Shown piece after piece: positions 13,855 to 18,822 of a DNA stretch of 25,543 nucleotides. The notes beneath the pieces are model-generated. The model saw nothing but the letters and a program-made list of their open reading frames with translations. It searched no databases and had not been told where the DNA came from. Every line of letters begins with the position of its first letter. Position 1 is the first letter of the stretch. The stretch covers positions 1 to 25,543 of the IMG/VR virus record IMGVR_UViG_3300032278_000107; one strand, written 5' to 3'. The DNA is from a virus. Made by a program: the position numbers and the translations under genes.

Positions 13855-13978
13855 TCCGTAGTGTTGTTCCGTGACATGTCACACCTAAGATATGACAAGT
13901 CATAACTAATAAACTGTGACGACAACAGAACATTCCGTAGTGTTGTTCCGTGAGATGTCACAGAAGTTCCGTGAGATG
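13855..13978. promoter_or_regulatory. Repeat and dyad cluster in a 142-base gap
   Basis: A 29-mer (TCCGTAGTGTTGTTCCGTGAsATGTCACA) occurs at 13855-13883 and 13934-13962 with a single difference, 79 bases apart. Its core GTTCCGTGAsATG appears a third time at 13966-13978. The first copy holds the perfect 12-bp palindrome GTGACATGTCAC (13871-13882). TATGAC-AA-GTCATA at 13891-13904 is another dyad. These share TGAC/GTCA half-sites with 7873-7883 and 7908-7918. The cluster ends just before an AAGGAGG ribosome site, so it probably controls the following unit. Confidence 0.6.
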
Positions 13979-13995
13979 AAAAAAAAGGAGGAAAA

Positions 13996-14175
13996 ATGAG
14001 CCTAGGAATAGAAGAAATTAAAAGAGATATGTTGAAAATGATGGACAAACTGGATGACCATGAACAGATGTTTATAAATCTACAGCGTAAGCATATAGAT
14101 GATTATAAACTAATCAACGATAGGATAACTGAACTTTTTGACATAATAAAAATGCTAGAAAAAGAGGAGAGATAA
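13996..14175 (+). CDS. 59-aa coiled-coil protein (unknown)
   Basis: A strong AAGGAGG lies six bases before the ATG. The product is a single charged helix with Leu/Ile/Met heptads (MSLGIEEIKRDMLKMMDKLD, then INDRITELFDIIKMLEKEER at the C-terminal end), i.e. a coiled coil. It is the first gene after the repeat cluster and is followed one base later by the next ATG. Small coiled coils at this position can be anti-host or adaptor proteins; function unknown. Confidence 0.6.
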   Translation: MSLGIEEIKRDMLKMMDKLDDHEQMFINLQRKHIDDYKLINDRITELFDIIKMLEKEER

Positions 14176-14176
14176 A

Positions 14177-14290
14177 ATGAGGAAAGAAGAAATAAATCCA
14201 GGTGATGATTGGCATGAGGATGAGTTATTATCTTGGACATTAGCTATAATTATATTCTTAGTGATGTTCTCAGTGTTTGCTAATATCTAA
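14177..14290 (+). CDS. 37-aa single-span membrane protein
   Basis: A GAGGAG precedes the ATG by seven bases and the gene starts one base after the previous stop. Residues 1-16 are acidic and residues about 17-37 form a hydrophobic span (LLSWTLAIIIFLVMFSVFANI) reaching the C-terminus. A single-pass membrane micro-protein; an acidic N-terminus predicts an outside N-terminus. No lysis-holin context is present. Function unknown. Confidence 0.55.
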   Translation: MRKEEINPGDDWHEDELLSWTLAIIIFLVMFSVFANI

Positions 14291-14323
14291 ACATTATGAT
14301 TAGTATTAGGACATTATGTTTAG
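14291..14323 (+). promoter_or_regulatory. Direct repeat ACATTATGwTTAG, 20 bases apart
   Basis: ACATTATGATTAG (14291-14303) and ACATTATGTTTAG (14311-14323) differ at one base and are spaced 20 bases start to start, about two helical turns, in the 66-base gap before the XRE-type regulator. This fits an operator for that or another regulator. Confidence 0.5.
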
Positions 14324-14356
14324 AATCACTACATTCCAACGGGAAATGAGGATGTT

Positions 14357-14542
14357 ATGGAAAAAGTAGTACAAAGCCTAAAAGCACAAGACCGAAGTTT
14401 GTCTTGGCTTAGTCGCCAACTTGGCGTTCACAGGACTACAGTATCAACTTGGGTAGCTGGCAAATTCGAGCCTAATAGGGGTAACAAGATTGCCATTGCC
14501 CACATACTTAACGAGTCTATGGAGGACTTGTTTAACGAATAA
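14357..14542 (+). CDS. XRE/Cro-type helix-turn-helix regulator
   Basis: A 61-residue protein made almost entirely of a lambda-repressor-like domain. Helices cover 4-10, 16-22 (LSWLSRQLG), recognition helix 25-34 (HRTTVSTWVA), and 41-52 and 55-60; the W32 and the motif VHRTTVSTWVAGKFEP are typical of XRE/Cro proteins. GAGG lies six bases before the ATG. It has no oligomerisation or cleavage domain, so it resembles a Cro- or anti-repressor-sized protein rather than a full CI. The direct repeat at 14291-14323 is its likely operator (inference). It sits amid small early genes on the same strand. Confidence 0.75.
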   Translation: MEKVVQSLKAQDRSLSWLSRQLGVHRTTVSTWVAGKFEPNRGNKIAIAHILNESMEDLFNE

Positions 14543-14556
14543 AAACAGGAGGAAGC

Positions 14557-14835
14557 ATGAGAGACAAAAGTACAGTTTTTGTCATGGAACAAAATCATCC
14601 CCTTCCAAACCCACAGCGCAATAAAAAGGGAACTTCAAAATATTCCTTTATGCGTAATATGGCGGTTGGGGATTCATTCCTTGTAAAAGAAGGCACAAAG
14701 GGGTACAGCCTAAGAGGTTTTGTAGGTCATCTTGGGAAACTTCGCAAGGATACTGGTAACACATACACCTATAGAACATATTATGGCATTGACAGCCGTA
14801 ATACTCCGTCTATAAGGATATGGAGACTCACCTAA
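14557..14835 (+). CDS. Conserved small phage protein, MxVGDSF type (unknown)
   Basis: A 92-residue basic protein with AGGAGG before its ATG. It contains FMRNMAVGDSFLVKEG (residues 31-46), a motif (Met-x-Val-Gly-Asp-Ser-Phe-x-Val) seen in many small phage proteins located near recombination genes, and a basic strand-helix tail with RGFVGHLGKLRKDTGNTYTY and IRIWRLT. Its stop abuts a GTG that begins the next gene, so the two are coupled. Probably a DNA-associated accessory protein; function unknown. Confidence 0.6.
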   Translation: MRDKSTVFVMEQNHPLPNPQRNKKGTSKYSFMRNMAVGDSFLVKEGTKGYSLRGFVGHLGKLRKDTGNTYTYRTYYGIDSRNTPSIRIWRLT

Positions 14836-15168
14836 GTGCCTGTAACCATACACAAAAAAGAATACAAGACCGTAGCTGAAAGGATGTCTGAGTGTCATAG
14901 TGATGACGATAGTTGGTCGATGACATCAGAACTTCTTACCGTTTCAGGGGACGAGGTTATAGTCAAGGCTACGCTAACGTATGGAAATGGTAGGACTTTT
15001 GAAGGCATCGCCCACGAACACAAAAGCGCATCTTATATTAATAAGACATCTTATGTTGAGGTTGCACAAACTTCAGCTTGGGGTAGAGCGTTAGCGTGTG
15101 CGGGATATGCGGGAACGGAACTCGCTTCTGCTGACGAAATGGTTAATGCGCTTTCAAACCAGAAGTAA
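14836..15168 (+). CDS. Candidate single-strand annealing / recombination protein
   Basis: A 110-residue protein starting at GTG directly after the previous TAA. The middle has alternating strands (EVIVKATLTYGNGRTFEGIA) and a C-terminal helix with NKTSYVEVAQTSAWGRALACAGY followed by ASADEMVNAL. The block (N-K-T-S-x-V-E-x-x-x-T-S-A-x-G-R-A-L-A-x-x-G-Y) is what I remember from small Rad52/ERF-like phage recombination proteins, where the conserved Gly-Arg-Ala helix binds DNA. It would anneal single strands together with the nuclease and NinG-like protein encoded downstream. Assignment is from motif memory and context and is moderate; the protein is short for that class. Confidence 0.5.
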   Translation: MPVTIHKKEYKTVAERMSECHSDDDSWSMTSELLTVSGDEVIVKATLTYGNGRTFEGIAHEHKSASYINKTSYVEVAQTSAWGRALACAGYAGTELASADEMVNALSNQK

Positions 15169-15169
15169 T

Positions 15170-15344
15170 CTGTGTTCCGAGGCACAGCTAAGGACTTGGT
15201 TGGTTGCGGTACAACGTGATCAGTGAATCAACGCCACTCAGATACGGTGTGTGCATCGGAACTGAGTATGCCAAGTCCTTATATTTCGAGGGGGAGGTAG
15301 TTGCAGATACCGACTGTCCTTCCACATAAAAACTGTCTCCCCCT
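15170..15344 (+). ncRNA. Candidate structured RNA (three helices, cloverleaf-like core)
   Basis: No gene fits this 188-base gap, but the plus strand folds by eye into a 5-bp hairpin (15170-15174 with 15183-15187), an 11-bp perfect helix (TAAGGACTTGG 15189-15199 with CCAAGTCCTTA 15271-15281) enclosing three smaller hairpins, and a 14-bp hairpin (15289-15302 with 15331-15344, two G-T wobbles). The enclosed hairpins are GTTG/CAAC (15203-15215), CGTGAT with ATC(a)ACG (15215-15233, 1-nt bulge) and ACTCAG/CTGAGT (15236-15267) with a CGGTG/CATCG tip. It is not a recognisable tRNA: no T-loop or CCA. The strand and function are inferred; it could be a small RNA or an mRNA leader. Confidence 0.6.
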
Positions 15345-15356
15345 GACGAAAAGAAT

Positions 15357-15584
15357 TTGATTGGTGCATTTGCACTAGCACAATATTACATGGGAATTGG
15401 AATTACAATAGAAGTAAAAGAAAAACATGTCGGAAAAAGATGCCTTACTGAATGTTCCGATAATGAACTGAAAACAATAATAAATGAGTTAAGGAGGACT
15501 TATGAAAAACGCAATAGATCAAATAAAAACAGAAACAGACCTGGCGACGGGACTGATAAGAAAGTGGTCAGAGAGAGCAAATGA
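15357..15584 (+). CDS. Small basic protein after the structured RNA (unknown)
   Basis: A 75-residue protein whose best start is uncertain: TTG at 15357 (no strong ribosome site) or ATG at 15390. The first 15 residues are hydrophobic (IGAFALAQYYMGIGIT) and the middle has KEKHVGKRCLTECSDNELKT followed by a basic tail. The last 83 bases overlap the next gene in another frame. The acidic-helical middle supports coding, but the tail may be readthrough of the neighbour's sequence. Function unknown. Confidence 0.45.
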   Translation: MIGAFALAQYYMGIGITIEVKEKHVGKRCLTECSDNELKTIINELRRTYEKRNRSNKNRNRPGDGTDKKVVRESK

Positions 15585-15762
15585 ATTGCTTGAGGAAAAA
15601 CATAAGGCTGAATTAAAAACGATTCAACTGCGTGGAATACTCAACACAATTATGGGGAAAGTTGAAGGAGCAATTTCGCATGAAGAATATTCTGGTGAGG
15701 TTATCCGTGATATTTCCCGTATTCTTGACAGTAGATACGATCTAATAAATGAAGAAGAGTGA
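15502..15762 (+). CDS. 86-aa helical protein (unknown)
   Basis: An AAGGAGG site precedes the ATG by six bases, so the start is secure. The product is one long charged helix (LIRKWSERANELLEEKHKAE, LKTIQLRGILNTIMGKVEGA) with Leu/Ile heptads, consistent with a coiled coil, ending in acidic LINEEE. It overlaps the previous and following genes. Function unknown; it resembles small scaffold-like adaptors. Confidence 0.65.
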   Translation: MKNAIDQIKTETDLATGLIRKWSERANELLEEKHKAELKTIQLRGILNTIMGKVEGAISHEEYSGEVIRDISRILDSRYDLINEEE

Positions 15763-15994
15763 ACTGAAAAAGATCGGTTGGTTTGGGCAAATGTGGGGTA
15801 ACAAATTATACATAATGAGGTATGCAATGAAACCTGAGCGAATGACCTTTAATCCTTATAAAAATGAATATGAGAAAATTCTTGAATCTCACAAGGCAAA
15901 TTCCAAACTGGCTGTTCTTGTATTTTTTCTTGGATTGTTTTTAGGAATGTTGGTTACTGTAATTATAGTTTCACAAGAACACATGTTATTTTAA
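15749..15994 (+). CDS. Small C-terminal membrane-span protein
   Basis: An 81-residue protein overlapping the previous gene by 14 bases, without its own clear ribosome site. Residues 1-50 are basic and aromatic (GWFGQMWGNKLYIMRYAMK); residues 53-75 are a strong hydrophobic span (KLAVLVFFLGLFLGMLVTVII) near the end, so it is probably a tail-anchored inner-membrane protein. The next ATG overlaps its TAA by one base. Function unknown; not obviously a holin (no dual-span or lysis neighbours). Confidence 0.6.
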   Translation: MKKSELKKIGWFGQMWGNKLYIMRYAMKPERMTFNPYKNEYEKILESHKANSKLAVLVFFLGLFLGMLVTVIIVSQEHMLF

Positions 15995-16251
15995 TGAAGA
16001 ACTGGACAGACAAAGCTGTATTTGATTTAACAATCGAAGACAAAATAGAAATGATCGAATCTTTTTCACGGTCTCTAGGCGAGTTTTACCTAGCCAGTGC
16101 TAATGGAAATAGTTCGGCAGTGGAACTTATATCAAAGACCTTGATAGAAACTTTTGCTATTATAATTATGGGAGATGATGCAATTAATCTTGAGAGCAAG
16201 TTGATTGAACTTGAAAAGAATATTAGTAATAATTTAAAAGCAGAAGCATAG
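15994..16251 (+). CDS. 85-aa acidic helical protein (unknown)
   Basis: Its ATG overlaps the previous TAA (TAATG). Predicted all-helical with acidic faces: TIEDKIEMIESFSRSLGEFY, a middle helix ELISKTLIETFAIIIMGDDA, and a C-terminal helix LESKLIELEKNISNNLKAEA. No Cys or membrane span. The TAG stop is the first three bases of the hairpin at 16249-16280. Function unknown. Confidence 0.6.
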   Translation: MKNWTDKAVFDLTIEDKIEMIESFSRSLGEFYLASANGNSSAVELISKTLIETFAIIIMGDDAINLESKLIELEKNISNNLKAEA

Positions 16252-16331
16252 GTTTACGGTTGGCAAGATCGGCAAACCTAGAAAACCTCGCTTGTCTGAC
16301 GTACTGTCGCCAGAATTTCAGATGAGCGAGG
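16249..16331 (+). promoter_or_regulatory. Two-hairpin RNA leader hiding the ribosome site of the winged-helix gene
   Basis: TAGGTTT (16249-16255) pairs with AAACCTA (16274-16280), with a CGGT/ATCG tip (16257-16260 with 16268-16271). A 13-bp helix follows: CCTCGCTTGTCTG (16286-16298) with CAGATGAGCGAGG (16319-16331), two central G-T wobbles and a 20-base loop. The end of the second arm is the GAGG ribosome site of the GTG-start gene at 16341, so opening the helix would be needed for translation. This is a riboswitch-like or protein-controlled leader (inference from the fold). Confidence 0.6.
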
Positions 16332-16340
16332 AATAGTTTA

Positions 16341-16829
16341 GTGAAAAGAGAATGGAAGGGGATCTGGATTCCCAAGGAAATATGGCTAAACGAAAAACTT
16401 ACACTCCAGGAAAAAGTATTCCTTGTAGAAATTATGAGTCTTGATGGAGACAACGGATGTTTCGCAAGTAATGATTATTTCGCAAAGTTCTTTAGCCTCA
16501 GCAAAACAAGAGTGTCTCTTATAATTAAGAGTTTACTAGATAAAAAGTGTATCACTTCCCATGTTTCTAAGGAAATGGGAAACCGTAGAATTATCCACAG
16601 CCTATTTAAGTTTTCTTATACCCCCTCTTTAAGGAAAGTTAAAGACCCTCTTAAACAAAAGTTAAAACATAATAATACAGTTAATAATATAATTAATAAT
16701 TACGTTTTAGAATGTTTAGAATGTGGATACCAAGTAAAAACAGAGTATAAAGATACTTTTATGATTTGCAGAAAATGTGAGCATCACCCAATTATGACAA
16801 CAACCGATTTGGTAAAGGAGACTAAATGA
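16341..16829 (+). CDS. Winged-helix replication-initiator-like protein with C-terminal zinc finger
   Basis: A 162-residue protein translated from GTG. Residues 1-95 form a winged-helix DNA-binding domain of the phage replisome-organiser/DnaD-N type: KGIWIPKEIWLNEKLTLQEK, then FLVEIMSLDGDNGCFASNDY, recognition helix SKTRVSLIIKSLLDK, and wing strands (NRRIIHSLFKFSY). A basic, Asn-rich linker follows (residues 95-122). The C-terminus has C125/C128 and C143/C146 (ECLECGYQVKT, MICRKCEHHP), a zinc ribbon. Such proteins open origins and recruit host helicase; no phage helicase is visible here, so dependence on the host replisome is likely. The upstream leader hairpin buries its ribosome site, suggesting regulated synthesis. 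Confidence 0.65.
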   Translation: MKREWKGIWIPKEIWLNEKLTLQEKVFLVEIMSLDGDNGCFASNDYFAKFFSLSKTRVSLIIKSLLDKKCITSHVSKEMGNRRIIHSLFKFSYTPSLRKVKDPLKQKLKHNNTVNNIINNYVLECLECGYQVKTEYKDTFMICRKCEHHPIMTTTDLVKETK

Positions 16830-17014
16830 TTTCTACTGATAAGCTAGGAGTAGTACAAGCAAATTTTACTATTATAAAAGATGGTGTTGACTTGAAAAGT
16901 AGGTTTCATAATGTTCTTGATAACCATCCACTTACCAACCGTTGGTCTATTGGTGTAAAGAATATGATTGTAACTGCATTATTTGATGAAGTTATGAAGG
17001 ATGCCAGCAAATGA
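16826..17014 (+). CDS. 62-aa protein (unknown)
   Basis: AAGGAG lies before the ATG, which overlaps the stop of the winged-helix gene (ATGA). The product starts MISTDKLGVVQANFTIIKDG and ends LFDEVMKDASK; a strand-turn-helix layout with an NRWSIGVKNMIVTALFDEV helix. Not recognised. The next gene overlaps it again by ATGA. Confidence 0.6.
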   Translation: MISTDKLGVVQANFTIIKDGVDLKSRFHNVLDNHPLTNRWSIGVKNMIVTALFDEVMKDASK

Positions 17015-17157
17015 TTGCCATAGATAGAACAAAATACTCAAAAATAATCTGTAGAGAATGTGGGGATATACTTGACAAGTATTCTGGCGACATAGATGAA
17101 AGAACCTGTTTAACCTGTATTCTTAAAAAAGAAGACCCTGAGGTAATAAGGGAGTGA
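17011..17157 (+). CDS. 48-aa zinc-ribbon protein
   Basis: Starts by an ATGA overlap with the previous gene. The product has C14xxC17 (IICRECGDIL) and C33xxC36 (RTCLTCILKK), a compact zinc ribbon of the rubredoxin-knuckle type with 15 residues between pairs, and a charged tail (EDPEVIRE). It could be a DNA- or RNA-binding adaptor. Too short for the search-like criterion of longer genes but supported by Cys spacing and overlaps. Confidence 0.65.
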   Translation: MIAIDRTKYSKIICRECGDILDKYSGDIDERTCLTCILKKEDPEVIRE

Positions 17158-17159
17158 AA

Positions 17160-17480
17160 ATGAAATTAAAAGCGGTATCGTTACTTGATTCTCACGATAG
17201 AGAGTTCTTACTTGCTAGTGAATATAGAACTCCCCAGTATATTAATACTGCGACCAATGCGAGATTGCGCCTCGCAGTTCAGCACATGTTCGATGAGGAA
17301 TATGACGATGAATTTGAAATACATAAGGAATTTCGCAAGTCTGTTCCTAATGGTCGGTACATAATATCAGTTATAATAGGATTAAAAAAAGGAATTTATA
17401 CTACCCAATCGTTTGATACTAAAATATTAGACAGTGTAGAAGCGTGTTTCATAGAAAACAAAAAAAAGGAGAAAAAATGA
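17160..17480 (+). CDS. 106-aa protein (unknown)
   Basis: The ATG at 17160 is chosen over a GTG at 17154 because AAGGGAG sits five bases before it; the GTG would have no site. The sequence begins MKLKAVSLLDSHDREFLLAS and has acidic FDEEYDDEFEIHKEF then strand-rich GRYIISVIIGLKKGIY, mixed alpha/beta. A Lys-rich end (ENKKKEKK) overlaps the next gene's ribosome site. I do not recognise it. Confidence 0.6.
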   Translation: MKLKAVSLLDSHDREFLLASEYRTPQYINTATNARLRLAVQHMFDEEYDDEFEIHKEFRKSVPNGRYIISVIIGLKKGIYTTQSFDTKILDSVEACFIENKKKEKK

Positions 17481-17683
17481 TAGCGTATATAACCAACGCA
17501 TTAAAAAACCACAGGAATCGTGTGTGGCTTGGAGTCCCAGAGGCTATGGATTATACTAAGTGTAGTCGTACTACAATCTACAGTGCGGTTAGAACTGGTA
17601 GGCTAAAATCATCAAAACCAGAAGGTATCAACAAGATTGTCTTTAAGAGAGATTGGCTTGATAGCTGGTTGGGTGGGAAATGA
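17477..17683 (+). CDS. Excisionase-type helix-turn-helix protein (MerR-like, HTH_17)
   Basis: A 68-residue protein; the ATG at 17477 (AAGGAG five bases upstream, ATGA overlap) is preferred to an earlier ATG at 17444. Residues 17-66 are the excisionase-type domain: WLGVPEAMDYTKCSRTTIYS (helix-turn-helix) then AVRTGRLKSSKPEGINKIVF (wing) and W60/W64 in FKRDWLDSWL. Such proteins are Xis-type directionality factors or general phage DNA-binding proteins. No integrase is present in the window, so an excisionase role is not supported; a regulatory or DNA-architecture role is as likely. Confidence 0.7.
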   Translation: MIAYITNALKNHRNRVWLGVPEAMDYTKCSRTTIYSAVRTGRLKSSKPEGINKIVFKRDWLDSWLGGK

Positions 17684-17823
17684 TTCATATAGCTACTTGG
17701 ATAAGTAATCTTATGGTGTTAGGGGTATCGCTTTTATTTATAGCGGTATCCCTTTTTATTATATGGGTTGTAATGAGTGATGTTATTGGCAAGTGGCAAC
17801 GACAATGGAAATATAAAAGATGA
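17680..17823 (+). CDS. 47-aa single-span membrane protein
   Basis: ATGA overlap with the previous stop; GGTGGG upstream. Residues about 8-32 are a hydrophobic span (ISNLMVLGVSLLFIAVSLFI and on to WVV), followed by a basic tail (WQRQWKYKR), so the C-terminus should be cytoplasmic. The next gene starts at the last base of its TGA. Function unknown. Confidence 0.55.
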   Translation: MIHIATWISNLMVLGVSLLFIAVSLFIIWVVMSDVIGKWQRQWKYKR

Positions 17824-17996
17824 TGAGTCGCAAAAAAGATGATTGGAAGAATTGGAAAAAAGGATGGAAATATAAAAGAGATGCTCCGTATGACCCTGAA
17901 TGGAAAAAGGACAGGCTAAAATGTTTTAGAAAACATGGTAACGGTTGGTGGATAAACGCTGGGTACATACAAGGAGTTATAAAGGAGAAGCGATGA
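17823..17996 (+). CDS. 57-aa Lys/Trp-rich protein (unknown)
   Basis: Begins at the A of the previous TGA (TGATG). Very basic and aromatic: KKDDWKNWKKGWKYKRDAPY, DPEWKKDRLKCF, WWINAGYIQGV. It echoes the tail of the previous protein (WKYKR occurs in both), suggesting duplicated sequence at the DNA level (17803-17820 and 17863-17879 both encode GW/W-K-Y-K-R). A nucleic-acid-binding role is possible from composition. The following gene overlaps by ATGA. Confidence 0.55.
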   Translation: MSRKKDDWKNWKKGWKYKRDAPYDPEWKKDRLKCFRKHGNGWWINAGYIQGVIKEKR

Positions 17997-18439
17997 TTGA
18001 GAAAAAATTTGAAACCTCGATGGATAGAGAAAGACAGGACAAGGCTTTATTCTGTCTGTGTGCTAATAAAAACTTAAGCTACAAAATGACAGAAGAACTA
18101 AAAGGTGTAGATGCAGTATTGATGACAGGCGGCGGATTGCCAGAGCAGAGGAGAGTAGCTTTCGCCGAGGTAAAGGGTGTAAATGAAAAAATTGGTGAAA
18201 AAGATTATGTAAGAATTTCTGTAAGAAAACTTCACCACTGTCAAAAAGAACAAGTCAACGAAGGTTTGCCTACCTGTATAATTTGGTCGTTCCACGATGG
18301 TATCGGTTATATTTGGGTTAAAGAGGTTGAAGGAACTGTAAAATGGCTCGGCATGAAAAACCCTAGACCTGGTTCTCTATGGGACAGAGAGTTGATGTTC
18401 TACATGGATCAAAAAAAATTAAATTATATTAGTTACTGA
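17993..18439 (+). CDS. PD-(D/E)XK-type nuclease candidate
   Basis: A 148-residue protein; the ATG at 17993 is preferred to an earlier one at 17945 because AAAGGAG precedes it and it overlaps the previous stop. The core is E13, then D40 in VDAVLM, about 19 residues, then E59-V-K61 in AFAEVKGV, the D...ExK triad of PD-(D/E)XK nucleases. Downstream is a helix (VRKLHHCQKEQVNEG) and strands (TCIIWSFHDGIGYIWV) that complete the alpha/beta fold. Holliday-junction resolvase or recombination nuclease is plausible given the NinG-like gene beside it. Specificity cannot be read from the sequence. Confidence 0.6.
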   Translation: MIEKKFETSMDRERQDKALFCLCANKNLSYKMTEELKGVDAVLMTGGGLPEQRRVAFAEVKGVNEKIGEKDYVRISVRKLHHCQKEQVNEGLPTCIIWSFHDGIGYIWVKEVEGTVKWLGMKNPRPGSLWDRELMFYMDQKKLNYISY

Positions 18440-18822
18440 TGCCACGAAGAAAAATAAGTAAAAGGAAATCTACAGTAAGAAAACTGGATAAGGTTGTTAG
18501 CCTTATAATTCGTGAGACCACCCCACACTGTGTTGTTTGTGGGTCGACAAAGTTTTTACAAAACGGACATGTGTTTTCTAGGACTACATATAATACAAGG
18601 TGGGATATATCGGAAGATGGAAATTGCCATACTCAATGCAGAGGTTGTAATTTACGGCATGAGCGAGATTTCTATCCTTACTCAAACTGGTACATAGAGA
18701 AATTCGGTCAAGAAAAGCTTGATGAGCTTCACCGTAGATATAGAACTGTGAATAAATTTTCAACGCCACAACTAGAGGATTTATACCTCGAACTAAAACG
18801 CCACTATGATAACTTACAATGA
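18439..18822 (+). CDS. ninG: NinG/Rap-like recombination endonuclease
   Basis: A 127-residue protein with a strongly basic start (MPRRKISKRKSTVRKL). The zinc and HNH-like layout of NinG is visible: C31-V-V-C34-G, H44 in NGHVFSR, then C63, C67 and C70-N71 in CHTQCRGCN. In lambda, NinG (Rap) cuts recombination junctions to direct strand exchange. Length is shorter than lambda's but it covers the core. Its ATG overlaps the nuclease stop (TGATG), and it overlaps the phosphoesterase gene by 17 bases, making a small recombination operon. Confidence 0.75.
   Translation: MPRRKISKRKSTVRKLDKVVSLIIRETTPHCVVCGSTKFLQNGHVFSRTTYNTRWDISEDGNCHTQCRGCNLRHERDFYPYSNWYIEKFGQEKLDELHRRYRTVNKFSTPQLEDLYLELKRHYDNLQ

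Noticed and set aside
15189-15281. Cloverleaf-like fold considered as a tRNA
   Set aside because: The closing helix is 11 bp, there is no TTCRA T-loop, no anticodon arm of 5 bp with 7-base loop and no CCA end.
17477-17683. Excisionase and hence lysogeny/integration module
   Set aside because: No integrase, attachment-site repeat or CI-type repressor with a cleavage domain was found; the HTH alone does not show lysogeny.
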